A DNA stretch of 64,000 nt from Hymenobacter baengnokdamensis (GCF_008728635.1 NZ_CP044285.1:1860001-1924000); one strand, 5' to 3'; shown: positions 23,358 through 33,478, counted from the stretch's first letter. A program made the numbers and translations. The notes: generated from the letters alone by a model not told the origin.

Positions 23358-25829
23358 TTAGAAGGGATATCCGATAGCCAGATTCAGGCGGCCGGTCTTG
23401 CTATCCGGTGTGCCGTAATTAGCCCGCAGCGGGATGGCATAGTCGAAGCGAATGACAAAAAACTGCACGTCGATGCGTAGGCCGGCGCCCGTACCCACAG
23501 CCAGCTGGTTTAGAAACTGGCTGGCCACAAACTGCCCGCCCGGCCGCTGTGGGTCGTTATTTACCAGCCAGATATTGCCGGCGTCCATGAATATAGCGCC
23601 TTTCACATAAGGGAAGAGGTCCTGGCGATACTCAATGTTGCCTTCCAGGCGCAGGTCGCCTACCTGGTCGTAGTAGCTGTTCACGATATCGGTGCCGCTG
23701 GGCTTGTACGAGCCGGGGCCAATCTGCCGCGCCGCAAAGGCCCGGATGGAGTTGGGGCCGCCAATGCCGTACTGGCGCAGGTAGGGCAGCGAGCCGCCCG
23801 ATGAGTTGCCATATGGCAGGCCCAGCCCAATTTGCAGGCGGCCCACAATGCGGTTGCCCGAAGTAGGGTTGGGGCTGATGCGGTAGTATTCGCGCAGCTC
23901 CAAATCGAACTTAGCATATTGGGCAAATGGCTGGTTGGCAATCGTATAATGTTCGGTTGGCGACTTGGTACCCACCGTAGCGCGGCTGATGGCGTTGGCC
24001 AGGTTGCCACTCACCTCGGCCTGGCCCTGAAAGAAAATCTGCTGGCGACGCTGCTCCAGCACCTGCTGGTTGTAGGTGTAGCGGTACGACGAGGCCAGGA
24101 TAAACTGCGACTGGTAGGCCTGGCGCAGAAAGGGCTTGGCCTTGAGCACCGAGTCGAAGGCCGCGCTGCTCGTGAAGGCGTTGTACTCCACATCGACCAG
24201 CTTCAGCTCCTGCTCGTTGGTAATCTTGGTTTTCCAGCTGTAGCCGTAGTTGAAGTTGTAGCTGGTGGTGCTAAAATAGCCCGAGCGCGATACGTAGCGC
24301 ACGCCCGCCCCAAAGTTGGTGCGCGGCTGAAAATCGGAGCTAACCAGGCGGGGGTCGAGAAAAGGGAGGTGTGGTGCAATAAGGCGCGGCACAATAAGCT
24401 GAGCATTAATACCAAACTCGTTGGAGATAAGGCCGGTATTGCTGCGGCTTTCGGCCCCGGCCGGCGCGCGCGTCGAGGTTTCGGTCGAGGCTACGCCATT
24501 GATAATGAGCTGCTCGGCCCCGCGCAGGGCCGAGCGGTTGCGGTAGCTCACGATGAGGCCGGGGCCGGTAAAGCCGTTGCTTTTGCTCACCAGCTGCAAT
24601 TCGGCCCGCACGCTTTTCTTGCGCAGCTGGGTCATGAGCACGTCCGAGTCGAGGCGGGCGCGGCCAGCCGAATCACCGGCCGTTGAGGGCCGGAACTTGA
24701 TTTCGACAAACCGAAAAGTGCCCAGGCTCATGAGGCGCGACAGCGTCTGGTCGCGACGCTTCTGCCGAAACAGGCTGTCCGGGTACAAAAACACGGCCCG
24801 CGTAATGGCCCGCGCCCGAAACACACTCTCATCCGGGTAATACAGATACTTCTGAAACCGCACCGGCTCACGGTGAATGGTGTCAGTCAGCATGTAGTTC
24901 GTATTCAGGCTGATGGTGTGCAGCCAGTACGGCCGGGTAGCCTTGGCCGGCGCTTCGGGCTTTACCTTATAATAAACGTTTACCTTGCCCCGCAGCGTGC
25001 TATCGACCTGGAACAGCAGGTAGTTGGGATTGAAGTAATAGTAGCCCTCGTTCTTAAGGGCCAGGTCAATTCGCACCCGCTCATTGGTCAGCACGTCGAG
25101 GTCGTAGGGGTCACCCGTTTTCAGCAGCGTGCCCGCCTGCGTGCCCCGGATAGCCTTGTCAATCAGCGTATCACGGTCAGGAAAATGAATATCCTGAATG
25201 ATATACTGCTGGCCGGGGCGGGCGGTATAGTTTAGCTGGGCAGTGTTAGCTTTCGTAACTACTTCGCTCGTTACGGCGCCGTGAAAGTAGCCCCGGTTCT
25301 GGAGGCGGTTTACCATCAGGTTGCGGGTATTCTGGGGCTGCGCCTGGCTTAAGAGCACGGGTGCCTCACCAAACTTATTGGCCAGAAAATGCCCGATTCC
25401 CTTTGACTTCCCCACGCCCAGGTGCCAGAAAAACAGCTTGGGCCGCTGGCCTAAAAACGAAAAGTTGGGCTTGGGCCGCTCCAGCGTGGTCAGCTCGGCT
25501 TGCAGCGCCTTCTGGTTTTTGAGCTTGGTAGGCGAGTCGATAAGAACCTTGCTGCCGGTATAGAGCTTCTGGCCTTCGGGTATGTAGCGCAGCCCCGAGC
25601 AGGAGGTAGCCAAAATCAGCAGGAAGAGAGAGGAGGAAAGGCCGAGACGATAACCCGCGCTTCTTCTCAAAAGAACGCCAAATGGAGCCGGCGAAGCATC
25701 CTGCCCGCTTCGTTGATTTCTCAACCTAACGACTCTCGACAAGATGCTTCGCAAGCTCAGCATGACGTTCTTTTTAGAGGTGCGGGGGCTAATGTATATA
25801 GTACTTTCAGTGTATTCTAAGTTCCTCAT
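23358..25829 (-). CDS. TamL-type lipidated Omp85 (BamA/TamA family) outer-membrane protein
   Basis: The C-terminal 350 residues form an Omp85 barrel (QRTNFGAGVRY-like strands, YGIGGPNSIRAFAARQIGPG, GDLRLEGNIEYRQDLF, VKGAIFMDAGNIW, LRIDVQFFVIRFDYAIPLR, LNLAIGYPF). Before it are POTRA-like segments from about residue 95. A lipobox (LFLLILATSCSG, Cys about residue 77 counting from 25829) marks it as the lipidated TamA homologue TamL found in Bacteroidota. It works with TamB in inserting outer-membrane proteins. The ATG at 25829 is 10 nt after the tamB stop. However, residues 20-53 are encoded by an inverted repeat (25669-25774), so the true start is uncertain: ATG 25763 lies inside the repeat and TTG 25667 just after it. 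Confidence 0.88.
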   Translation of the reverse strand: MRNLEYTESTIYISPRTSKKNVMLSLRSILSRVVRLRNQRSGQDASPAPFGVLLRRSAGYRLGLSSSLFLLILATSCSGLRYIPEGQKLYTGSKVLIDSPTKLKNQKALQAELTTLERPKPNFSFLGQRPKLFFWHLGVGKSKGIGHFLANKFGEAPVLLSQAQPQNTRNLMVNRLQNRGYFHGAVTSEVVTKANTAQLNYTARPGQQYIIQDIHFPDRDTLIDKAIRGTQAGTLLKTGDPYDLDVLTNERVRIDLALKNEGYYYFNPNYLLFQVDSTLRGKVNVYYKVKPEAPAKATRPYWLHTISLNTNYMLTDTIHREPVRFQKYLYYPDESVFRARAITRAVFLYPDSLFRQKRRDQTLSRLMSLGTFRFVEIKFRPSTAGDSAGRARLDSDVLMTQLRKKSVRAELQLVSKSNGFTGPGLIVSYRNRSALRGAEQLIINGVASTETSTRAPAGAESRSNTGLISNEFGINAQLIVPRLIAPHLPFLDPRLVSSDFQPRTNFGAGVRYVSRSGYFSTTSYNFNYGYSWKTKITNEQELKLVDVEYNAFTSSAAFDSVLKAKPFLRQAYQSQFILASSYRYTYNQQVLEQRRQQIFFQGQAEVSGNLANAISRATVGTKSPTEHYTIANQPFAQYAKFDLELREYYRISPNPTSGNRIVGRLQIGLGLPYGNSSGGSLPYLRQYGIGGPNSIRAFAARQIGPGSYKPSGTDIVNSYYDQVGDLRLEGNIEYRQDLFPYVKGAIFMDAGNIWLVNNDPQRPGGQFVASQFLNQLAVGTGAGLRIDVQFFVIRFDYAIPLRANYGTPDSKTGRLNLAIGYPF
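25669..25774. repeat. Family B inverted repeat inside the 5' end of the tamL frame
   Basis: The outer arms are 25669-25700 (AAAAGAACGCC ... GCGAAGCATC) and 25743-25774 (GATGCTTCGC ... CATGACGTTCTTTT), 32 nt each. Pairing is perfect at both ends of the arm and mismatched in the middle. A 42-nt spacer separates them. It is the longest copy of the repeat also seen at 3807, 17631 and 56046. Here it is read through as coding sequence (MLSLRSILSRVVRLRNQRSG) unless tamL starts further downstream. Confidence 0.75.
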
Positions 25830-25838
25830 TCCCAATTT

Positions 25839-28800
25839 CTAATTCTTCTTGGTAGTATCGCGGCGTATGGCCCCGTTCGCAGCGGCCGTCGAGTCGTTGA
25901 GGTGCTGCTCGTGGCGCTTCTGCTCGTCTTTATCCTTCTTCTCCTGCTTGCTGTTCTGGCGGCGCTCCTGCTTCACCTCGCGGCTCACTTTCTCAAACAA
26001 ATCCTTGAAATTGTTGTAGTCGCGCTGAAAAACCAGCGACGCGCCCGTGAGCACAATGGCTCCGTCGATATCTTCGTAGCTGTTCTGGCGGTAGGCGCGC
26101 AGCCGCAGGCGGCCGTCGGCCAGCAGCGTGTATTCGAGGCTGATATCGCCGGCGAAGTTGCTGGCGGCGCTGCTGCCCTGGGTGGCCTGCGTGCCGGTGT
26201 TGCCGCTCAGCGGCACGTCGGTGCCCAGGCGCACGGTGAGGCGGTTGTTGAGCAGCTGCCGGCGCACGGCCACGTTGAGGTCGGTGCGGCCCTGGGCCGA
26301 GCCGCTGCTGTAGTCGGCCTGGTTGGTCACGCCCAAATCAATTCCCAGTCCGGCCAGGTATTTGCCGGTCAGGTTCTGGAGCTGGTCGGTGAGCACCTGG
26401 CTGACCGAGCCGCGCAGCTGGCTGGCCACAATGCCTTCGCCAGCCGTGGTTTCAAACGGATTCTGCTGAATAAAGCGCCCCAGCACCAGCAGCGAAAATA
26501 CCTGCTTGCTCAGCTCCGAGGTCTGGCTGGGCTGGCGCAGGTTGCCGAGCACGGCCTCCACCTCGGCTCCCACGGGGCTGCTGGTCGAGCTGGCCGGCTG
26601 CGTGATATCGAACCCGATAGTAGGCTTGCTAAGCTGGTCAGTTACCTTAATCAGTACGTTGAACGGCATCAGATTGCGCGATACCGTGCTGGCCGTGGGG
26701 TCGAGGGTGCCCTGCGCGGCCAGCAGGTCGGCGGGGGCAGCCTTCACGCGGTAAGCGGCCGTCAGGTTGAGGTCGGCGTTGTAGGGGTCGCCGGTCCACA
26801 CCAGGTACGAGCCGTTGGTAATGGTAAATTCCCTGGTAGCCAGGCCATAGAGCGAGAGCTTGTACTTGCCCCGGCGCACGTCGAGGCGGCCGGTCAGCGT
26901 CAGGTTGCCGCTGGGGTCGAGGGTGGTAGTGAGCGTGCCGGCGGCCCGCACGCGCAAGTTGTCGCCACTCACCGGGTCTACGATAATGGTGAAAGGGGTT
27001 TTATCGGTTATCGTAATCGTGGCCGTCAGGTCATAGCCAAACGAGCTGGTATTGGCCGAGTCGGGCTCAGCTTCGGCAACCAGGTGGGGCTTGGGTTTGG
27101 GCTTGAGGTCCACAAACTGCACGATGCCTTCGCGGGCCACCACGCTGGGGTCGGCGGCGGGGTTTTCCACCGTCAGGTCCGAGCCTTCGTCCACCGTAGC
27201 GCGGGTGTCAATCTTAATCAGCGACAGCGGCCCCGTCAGGCGCGTATCCGAATCGGCTACCAGGCGGCCATAGTAGAGCGTATTGGCCTTGCTGCGCTTG
27301 CTCTTCACCGCCAGAAACTTAGTAGTTGTTACGTGCAGGTCAAACGCGTAGTCAAGCAGGTTTTTGGTAAGCAGGTAGCCATTGGCCACCGCCTTGTTGC
27401 CGGCCGAGTCGAGCACCGTAAAGTTGTTGAAGGCAATGCCTTTATCGTCGAAGGTTACGGGCTGGCTCACTAGCCGGAACGGCGAGCCGAGCTGCGGCAC
27501 TACGAAGCCCGCATCGGGCGAGGTCGTGAGCTGGCCGCGTACCTGCGGCGCGCTGGTGGTGCCGGCTATCGTCAGCCGCCCGCTCACAAAGCCGGTGCCC
27601 TGACTTAGCTGCCCGGCCGAGAACGGCTCGGCCGTTTTCACGTTCAGCCGCGCCACGTCAGCCACGAAGTTGAGCGGTGTGTTGCCGGTGGTCTGGTACG
27701 CGCCGTGCACCGTTACGTCGTTGCCGCCGCCCCCGGTGAGGCGGGCATTTACGTCGTAGCGGTCGGCCACGGGGTTGCTGGCCTGCAAAGCCAGGTCGCC
27801 CAGGACAATTTTATTATATAGTAAATCCTTAATGGTGAGGTTGGCTGTGAAGGCTTGCTTTTTGGTGCCCAGGCCCCGCGCTACGGCTTCGCCGTTCAGC
27901 GTGCCGCCCAGCGTGGAGTCGGCCCGTCCGAGGGCGCGGCTCACGATGCCCAGATTGAACTGCTCGAAGCGCACGGCCAGCGGCGAGGTGTTTACGGCCG
28001 GGTCCTGGCTTTGCACTACCAGTGCCGAGCTGCCGTTGCTCAGGCGCAGGGCATTGGCCACAATGGTGCCGTCGGCATTGTAGCGCACGTAATTACCCGC
28101 GCCGGCCGTCCATTTGTCGTAGTTGATAATCTGGTCGGGCCCGGCCACAAACTGGTACGCATCGTGGCCGTGCTGCTCCAGCGCCTCCACCGTGCCGGCC
28201 AGCGCCAGCCGCTCGCGGTTGCTACTGTCGCCCAGAATGGCCACGCGGGTATTTATCTTATTATCAGCCAGAAAGCCAACTACGCTGGGCCGGCGCAGGG
28301 TCAGGCTGGTGTCCTGGCGGGCGCGGGCCAGATGCAGCGCGTAGTCAAGCTTACGCGGGTCCGAACTCACGTCCAGCTTCAGCGAATCGAGCCGGTAGTT
28401 GTTATATCTGATAAACCTAATATTTGTCTGAGCTGTGAGGCGGGCGGCGGCGCGACTGTAGTCGCCGGCCAGCGTGAAGGGCGACAGCCGCTTCAGGCCC
28501 GCCACGAACTGGGTCAGCAGGCGGGGCTTCTTTACGCGCAGCGAATACGTAAACTGCCGGTTGGCGCTCGGGTCGCGGAACGGCGTCACGCCATCAAGGT
28601 GAAAGTAGCGGTTAACGTGCTTTTCCAACTCAGTGGCCAGGTCGCCCAGGTGCACGTTGCCATCGAGCTTCGCCGCCGCCACGTTCGAGTTGAAATCGAC
28701 TGCCGTGCGGCTGGCGGTTTGCACAATGCTGCCGCGCACCGAGTCGAGCGCAAACGGCTGCTTGTCTTTTACAACCACAATGTGATTGCCGCTGAACGTG

Positions 28801-31106
28801 CCGTTTATCGTGTTCAGGCTGGAGCCGCGCAGGTTGGCCGCCAGGTCGCCCTTCACCTGCAGGCTGCCGCCGGTATAAAAGCCCAGCGCCGAGAGGTTTA
28901 CGCCGCGCAGGTTCAGCGAGGTTACTTCGTAGCTGGGGTTTTTGGCGTCGCGCAGGTTCACCACGGCCTTCAGGTCGAGGTCGAGGTTGGGGTCGGAGTG
29001 GCTGCTGGCGGCGATGGTGTATTTGCTACGGTCGATATCCACGGCCGTGGTTACGCCGTGGTAGGTATAGCCGTTATATCTTGCGCTTTGAATATTTGCC
29101 GTGAGCTTGCCCACCAGCGTGCTCGGGTCTTGCAGGTTGCCGGTGGCATTAATGCGCCCGGTGCCCGTAATGGGGCCCAGCGACGGGTTTTTCAGCAGCT
29201 TACCCGCATCAAAGCTTTGCACCGCAAAGGTACCCACCAGCGGCTGCTGGCCATTGGCCTGCCTGGCCCCCAGCTTACCCGAAAAGGCCATGTTGCCATA
29301 GGTCGAGCGCAGCTTCAGGTTGGTATCGAAGGCCAGCGTAGTGGGCCGCCCCTTAAAGGTGCCGCTCAGCGCAAGGGTAGGGGGAATACTAATATTATCG
29401 GGCACGGTGCCCTTGGGCAGCACGCTCAGCAAGTCGGCCCGCGTAGTGCTGAAGCGCTGAATATCCAGGTCGGTATACAGGCGGCCGTCCACGTTGGGGA
29501 GGCCCACGATGTGCGCCCGCCGCGCCTGCACCACCGTATTGCGCAGCCCCACAAAATCAAAGTCCTGAATAGTTAAGTCGCCCAGCCGGCCGCTCACCAG
29601 CCCGCTCAACAGCACGCTTTGGTTGGGGCCGGTGGTAAAGGGCGGCGTGCCGGCCAGGCTCGGCACCAGGTACAGCACGTCGCGGAAGCCCAGGCGGGTA
29701 TTGCGCAAATCGCCGTTCAGGCCCAGGTTGGGCAGGTCTTTCGCGATAGCGCCCAGGCTTTTATAGCGCATGCCCAGGCTGCGCCGGATGCGCGAGTTGG
29801 GCGTTATCAAATCGAGGCTGTCGAGCCGAATCTGCACCGAGTCGTACTCCACATTGGCCCGCGCCGAGCTGATGGCGAAGCCGCTCTGGTCCTTGCCCGC
29901 CAGGTCGTCAATCTTCACTGTGGTGCGGTTGCCGGTAAAGGTTAAGTCACGGGTATTCAGCACCAAATCCGTGAAGTGCAGGTGGCTGTAGTCGAGTGCC
30001 GGATAGCGGCTTTTCAGCTTGGGGTCGTTGAAGTTGTCAAAATTTACCGCCAGCTGGCTGATGTCCGACTGATTGAGCGTGACGCGCCATTTCAGGGGCT
30101 CGACGGTGGCCTGCTGCACGGCGGCATCCACTTTGCGCACGGCCTCGGCAGGGTTGATAACGCGCTGCGCCACTGGCACATTCTTGTTCTGGGAATAGGC
30201 AAACGTGGTGTTCTTAAGCGTCAGCTTATCCAGGTCGATGTGCTCCTTAATCAGGTCGATGTTCCTGGTTGTCACGTCGGCCAGCCCGATACGGGTGTCG
30301 ATATACTGCGCCGCCGGGTCGTTCTTGTACGTAAAGCCCACATCCTCCAGCGTGGCCTTATTCAGTCCGAATGTGAGGCTCAGCGGCTTAGTGGGCTGGT
30401 TGGCGGCCAGCTGCGGGGCAGTTTTGGTCTGGTCCATGCGGATAAACGAGTGCCGCAGGGCCGCGTTATCCACCTTATAAACCGAGTTATTGACATCTAC
30501 CTCGTCCATGTTCACGAGCAGGTCGCCGAGCTTGGCCCGCAGGTCGGAGCCGGCCACCTGGTCTTGCTGCGTAAACAGGATATTGCTCAAATGAACCTTG
30601 CCGATATCGTACTTCAGGGTCGACTTAGCCGTATCGGCCGGCGTGGCCGGGCTGCTGAAGGCCTTAATAATAAAGTCGTAGTTGTTGACGCTGTCCGGCT
30701 CGGTGCGAGTCAGGCGCACGCGGCCATTTTCCAGCTCCACATCTTTGATATTCACCTGCTTGTGCAGCAAGGCAAAAATATCGATGCTCACGCCCAGGTG
30801 GCCCACCGAAAGCAGCGTGTCGCGCTGCTGGTCGGCCATATACACATTGTCGAAGTTTATAGCGTGGCGAAAATCGGTGCGAAAAGTGCCGAGGCGCACT
30901 TCGGTGTGCAGCTTGTCGCGGAGGTAGCCTTCGGCCCGGCGGGCCACAAAGTCCTGGCCCGATGGAAATTGCAGGTACACTACTATCCCAATCACGGCCA
31001 GCAGCACCAGCGCGATTAACCCAAAAATTACGTACAAAAAGCGTCGTAGATAGACTGACACAGGCAGAGAAAAGGTGAGTGAAACCGGACGCGACCCCCG
31101 AAACAA
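25839..31106 (-). CDS. tamB: TamB-family translocation/assembly protein (DUF490)
   Basis: Very long (about 1750 residues), with one N-terminal membrane anchor (RRFLYVIFGLIALVLLAVIG, followed by IVVYLQFP). Then come AsmA/TamB-like beta-helical repeats over the whole length (GQDFVARRAEGYLRDKLHTE, PNVDGRLYTDLDIQRFSTTR, and so on). A C-terminal TamB domain follows (about 1290-1680: DNLRVRAAGTLTTTLDPSGN, ITNGSYLVWTGDPYNADLNL, ASSTSSPVGAEVEAVLGNLR, FSLLVLGRFIQQNPFE, GKYLAGLGIDLGV). It spans the periplasm and cooperates with the Omp85 protein encoded just downstream, forming the Bacteroidota TamB-TamL pair. The start is uncertain: TTG at 31106 or GTG at 31061; no ATG lies in front of the anchor. Confidence 0.9.
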   Translation of the reverse strand: MFRGSRPVSLTFSLPVSVYLRRFLYVIFGLIALVLLAVIGIVVYLQFPSGQDFVARRAEGYLRDKLHTEVRLGTFRTDFRHAINFDNVYMADQQRDTLLSVGHLGVSIDIFALLHKQVNIKDVELENGRVRLTRTEPDSVNNYDFIIKAFSSPATPADTAKSTLKYDIGKVHLSNILFTQQDQVAGSDLRAKLGDLLVNMDEVDVNNSVYKVDNAALRHSFIRMDQTKTAPQLAANQPTKPLSLTFGLNKATLEDVGFTYKNDPAAQYIDTRIGLADVTTRNIDLIKEHIDLDKLTLKNTTFAYSQNKNVPVAQRVINPAEAVRKVDAAVQQATVEPLKWRVTLNQSDISQLAVNFDNFNDPKLKSRYPALDYSHLHFTDLVLNTRDLTFTGNRTTVKIDDLAGKDQSGFAISSARANVEYDSVQIRLDSLDLITPNSRIRRSLGMRYKSLGAIAKDLPNLGLNGDLRNTRLGFRDVLYLVPSLAGTPPFTTGPNQSVLLSGLVSGRLGDLTIQDFDFVGLRNTVVQARRAHIVGLPNVDGRLYTDLDIQRFSTTRADLLSVLPKGTVPDNISIPPTLALSGTFKGRPTTLAFDTNLKLRSTYGNMAFSGKLGARQANGQQPLVGTFAVQSFDAGKLLKNPSLGPITGTGRINATGNLQDPSTLVGKLTANIQSARYNGYTYHGVTTAVDIDRSKYTIAASSHSDPNLDLDLKAVVNLRDAKNPSYEVTSLNLRGVNLSALGFYTGGSLQVKGDLAANLRGSSLNTINGTFSGNHIVVVKDKQPFALDSVRGSIVQTASRTAVDFNSNVAAAKLDGNVHLGDLATELEKHVNRYFHLDGVTPFRDPSANRQFTYSLRVKKPRLLTQFVAGLKRLSPFTLAGDYSRAAARLTAQTNIRFIRYNNYRLDSLKLDVSSDPRKLDYALHLARARQDTSLTLRRPSVVGFLADNKINTRVAILGDSSNRERLALAGTVEALEQHGHDAYQFVAGPDQIINYDKWTAGAGNYVRYNADGTIVANALRLSNGSSALVVQSQDPAVNTSPLAVRFEQFNLGIVSRALGRADSTLGGTLNGEAVARGLGTKKQAFTANLTIKDLLYNKIVLGDLALQASNPVADRYDVNARLTGGGGNDVTVHGAYQTTGNTPLNFVADVARLNVKTAEPFSAGQLSQGTGFVSGRLTIAGTTSAPQVRGQLTTSPDAGFVVPQLGSPFRLVSQPVTFDDKGIAFNNFTVLDSAGNKAVANGYLLTKNLLDYAFDLHVTTTKFLAVKSKRSKANTLYYGRLVADSDTRLTGPLSLIKIDTRATVDEGSDLTVENPAADPSVVAREGIVQFVDLKPKPKPHLVAEAEPDSANTSSFGYDLTATITITDKTPFTIIVDPVSGDNLRVRAAGTLTTTLDPSGNLTLTGRLDVRRGKYKLSLYGLATREFTITNGSYLVWTGDPYNADLNLTAAYRVKAAPADLLAAQGTLDPTASTVSRNLMPFNVLIKVTDQLSKPTIGFDITQPASSTSSPVGAEVEAVLGNLRQPSQTSELSKQVFSLLVLGRFIQQNPFETTAGEGIVASQLRGSVSQVLTDQLQNLTGKYLAGLGIDLGVTNQADYSSGSAQGRTDLNVAVRRQLLNNRLTVRLGTDVPLSGNTGTQATQGSSAASNFAGDISLEYTLLADGRLRLRAYRQNSYEDIDGAIVLTGASLVFQRDYNNFKDLFEKVSREVKQERRQNSKQEKKDKDEQKRHEQHLNDSTAAANGAIRRDTTKKN

Positions 31107-31227
31107 ACAGAATGCAAGCTTTCCAAACGGAATTTTGTAGGTCGGGGTTGGATTTTGCGCTCCTCAAGCGGGTGCTCTAACGAGTGTTTTAGCCGTGCAA
31201 ATGGCCCTGCGGCCGTTACTTTGTTTT

Positions 31228-32201
31228 ATGCAGCCTATTTCCGCCACCGATTACCGTCCGCTTATTCGCCAGGCTTTTGCTGAGATGGAAAAAGTGGTGG
31301 TGGGGCAGCACGCCCTGGTGAGTCGCTTACTGATTGGGGTGTTTACCGGGGGCATATTCTGCTCGAAGGTGTGCCGGGCCTGGCCAAAACCCTCACCGTT
31401 TCGACCCTGGCTCAGGTGCTGCACCTGCATTTTCAGCGCGTGCAGTTTACGCCCGACCTGCTGCCCTCCGACCTTATCGGCACCATGATTTACAACCAGA
31501 ACCAATCGGTTTTTGAAGTCAAGAAGGGGCCCATCTTCGCTAACCTCGTGCTGGCCGACGAGATAAACCGCTCGCCGGCCAAGGTGCAGAGCGCCCTGCT
31601 CGAAGCCATGCAGGAAAACCAGGTCACGATTGGCGACCAGACCTACACGCTCGACCGGCCTTTTTTGGTGCTGGCTACCCAGAACCCCGTGGAGCAGGAG
31701 GGGACCTACCCCTTGCCCGAAGCCCAGGTCGACCGCTTCATGCTGAAAGTGCACGTCGATTATCTCAAAAAAGCCGACGAGCTGGAGGTAATGCGGCGCA
31801 TGGCCAATATGGGCTTTCAGGGCAATGTGCAGCCCGTGCTTACCAGGGAGGATATCTTTGGCATCCGCGACCAGATAAATCAGGTGCAGATTTCGGATAC
31901 ACTCGAAAAGTATCTCATTGAGCTCGTATTCGCCACCCGCCGGCCGGCCGACTACGACCTGCCCGAGTTTGCGCAGGCGGTGCAGTTTGGGGCCAGCCCC
32001 CGCGCCAGCATTGCCCTGCACCGCGCTGCCCGCGCCGTAGCCTACCTCGACGGCCGCGACTACGTGCTGCCCGAAGACATTAAAGATGTAGCCGAAGACG
32101 TGCTGAATCACCGCATATTAATGACCTATGAAGCGGAGGCCGATGGCATCCGCACGCACGACCTGATTGAGGCAATTCTGCGGAAGGTGCCGATTTCGTA
32201 A
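31228..32201 (+). pseudogene. MoxR-family AAA ATPase, frameshifted
   Basis: From ATG 31228 the frame reads MQPISATDYRPLIRQAFAEM, then VVVGQHALVSRLLIGVFTGG, and is then lost. The continuation GVPGLAKTLTVSTLAQVL (Walker A, G-x4-GKT-like with Ala) is one frame over and runs unbroken to 32201. It includes LVLADEINRSPAKVQSALLE (Walker B), ATQNPVEQEGTYPLPEAQVD (sensor 1 region), FGASPRASIALHRAARAVAY (sensor 2) and EDVLNHRI. The break is in a GGGGG run (31348-31352). Six G would give the normal family text GGHILLEGVPG. MoxR ATPases act as chaperones in maturation of enzyme complexes, usually beside a VWA/DUF58 gene, which is missing here. Only one base separates it from an intact gene. Confidence 0.88.
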
Positions 32202-32220
32202 TTCGCTGCTTGCGAGTCTG

Positions 32221-33105
32221 CTAATGGCTGGCAGTCGGCATTTGCCAGTGGCGGCCCAGCAGCTTCAGCAGCGTGCGCTGCCACGACGGGCATTCGCGGT
32301 ACGCCATCTCAGCCCGGTGCAGCTGCGCAAGGTTCAGGGCCGTAGCTCGTGCATAAAACTCATCCAGCGACTTGCCGGCGTAGGCGCGGAGCAGCTGCGC
32401 CAGCTGCGGGCGGGCGGCTTTCAAATTCCAATAGTGGAGCACATAAGGCGCCGCCTCGCGGATAGGCCCGGTCGTTGCGAGCCACATGCCGAATGCCAGC
32501 TGCTCCATCATATGCTTGTTATAAGTAGCATATAGCTGGTCGGCCAGTAGTATTACTTCGTCTGCGCGCGTAGCCGCCGACAGCAAGCCAATTACCCCTG
32601 AGTTATATAAGACAGTGTTTTTCGTAACGGTATACTGGGTTTCGCCCACCACAAACGTGTGGTTTTTCAGGTGCCGGTATACTTTTCGGCTCAGCTGGTT
32701 GCCAGTGGCCAGCCGCCCTTCGCTAACGTGCATGATGCACTGGCCATTCTCTATATGGGTGAAGAGTGGAGCCGGGTCGGCAAGCCAGATAGTATCGGTA
32801 TCGACGAAGAGCAGGTTGCCGGGGTAGTGCCGGCCGGCATGACTCAACACGCCCGCTTTCAGCAAATAGACCTTGTTGCTGCTGCCCCGCCAGCTTTGCC
32901 ATTCGGCCGGGGTCACGTTGGGGTAGATAATACCGGCATGGTCGCCAAATACCTGGTTAAATGAAGCTGGCGAGTCGGTATAAATCAGTAGCTGCGCGGG
33001 CTGCTGCGCTACCTTATAATATGAAAGAATGCTATATAATGCCTCTGCCTGAAGCTCTTCGGAGCCGTAAGCCAGGTAGATAATAGAGCATGGAGCGCTG
33101 GTCAT
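32221..33105 (-). CDS. Glycosyltransferase-like protein (GT-A fold, DxD motif)
   Basis: 294 residues from ATG 33105 (MTSAPCSIIYLAYGSEELQA). A nucleotide-sugar transferase GT-A pattern is visible: repeated beta-alpha units at the N-terminus (LLIYTDSPASF), then NLLFVDTDTIWLADPAPLF, with DTD as the likely metal/nucleotide-sugar motif. A late YNSGVIGLLS segment is typical of GT8/GT-A enzymes. No sugar donor or acceptor can be named. It is convergent with moxR (19 bp apart) and unlinked to the GT4 gene at 33843 by distance and strand context, though both may act on surface glycans. Confidence 0.7.
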   Translation of the reverse strand: MTSAPCSIIYLAYGSEELQAEALYSILSYYKVAQQPAQLLIYTDSPASFNQVFGDHAGIIYPNVTPAEWQSWRGSSNKVYLLKAGVLSHAGRHYPGNLLFVDTDTIWLADPAPLFTHIENGQCIMHVSEGRLATGNQLSRKVYRHLKNHTFVVGETQYTVTKNTVLYNSGVIGLLSAATRADEVILLADQLYATYNKHMMEQLAFGMWLATTGPIREAAPYVLHYWNLKAARPQLAQLLRAYAGKSLDEFYARATALNLAQLHRAEMAYRECPSWQRTLLKLLGRHWQMPTASH

Positions 33106-33478
33106 GATGGCGTAAAAAGGAGGGCACTGTAGCGAAACCTGCAATATAAAAGATGAAGCAGCACTCATATGCCTTGCCAGAGGCCCGACGAATTGTTCTA
33201 TTGATTTAATATTTTATATATTATAATTTGTTGTATTTGCTATTTCAGTGAACGCCGCGTGTTGAGTCTGGCGCAAGTCACAGTGAGGGTACTGCTCGGC
33301 TGGCTCTCCTCGCTTTTGAAGAGGAGCCGGGGTTGAGGTTGTCCGGCTGCACCGCCTACACGAACCGGAGAGCTGCGCTAATCTCAACCTTTGCACGACG
33401 TGTTGCGTTAACGGTGAAACTAAAGTTGGTTTCTATCGAAGCCAGCTTTGCCTCTTTTCCACCGAAAACTCTTTTACC
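33106..33478. other. Non-coding stretch with AT-rich segment and a hairpin
   Basis: No gene is seen. The divergent start region between 33105 (minus) and 33479 (plus) has an AT-only-like segment at about 33199-33235, unlike the GC-rich surroundings. A GGCTCTCCTC / GAGGAGCC hairpin lies at about 33309-33337, followed by GGGGTTGAGG, resembling an intergenic palindromic repeat. I could not assign a convincing promoter for the plus-strand gene. Confidence 0.5.

Noticed and set aside
27855..29576. 573-codon open frame on the plus strand opposite tamB
   Set aside because: Composition is Ala/Gly/His/Arg-rich with no motif, a common antisense shadow of GC-rich coding sequence; tamB on the other strand has clear domains.
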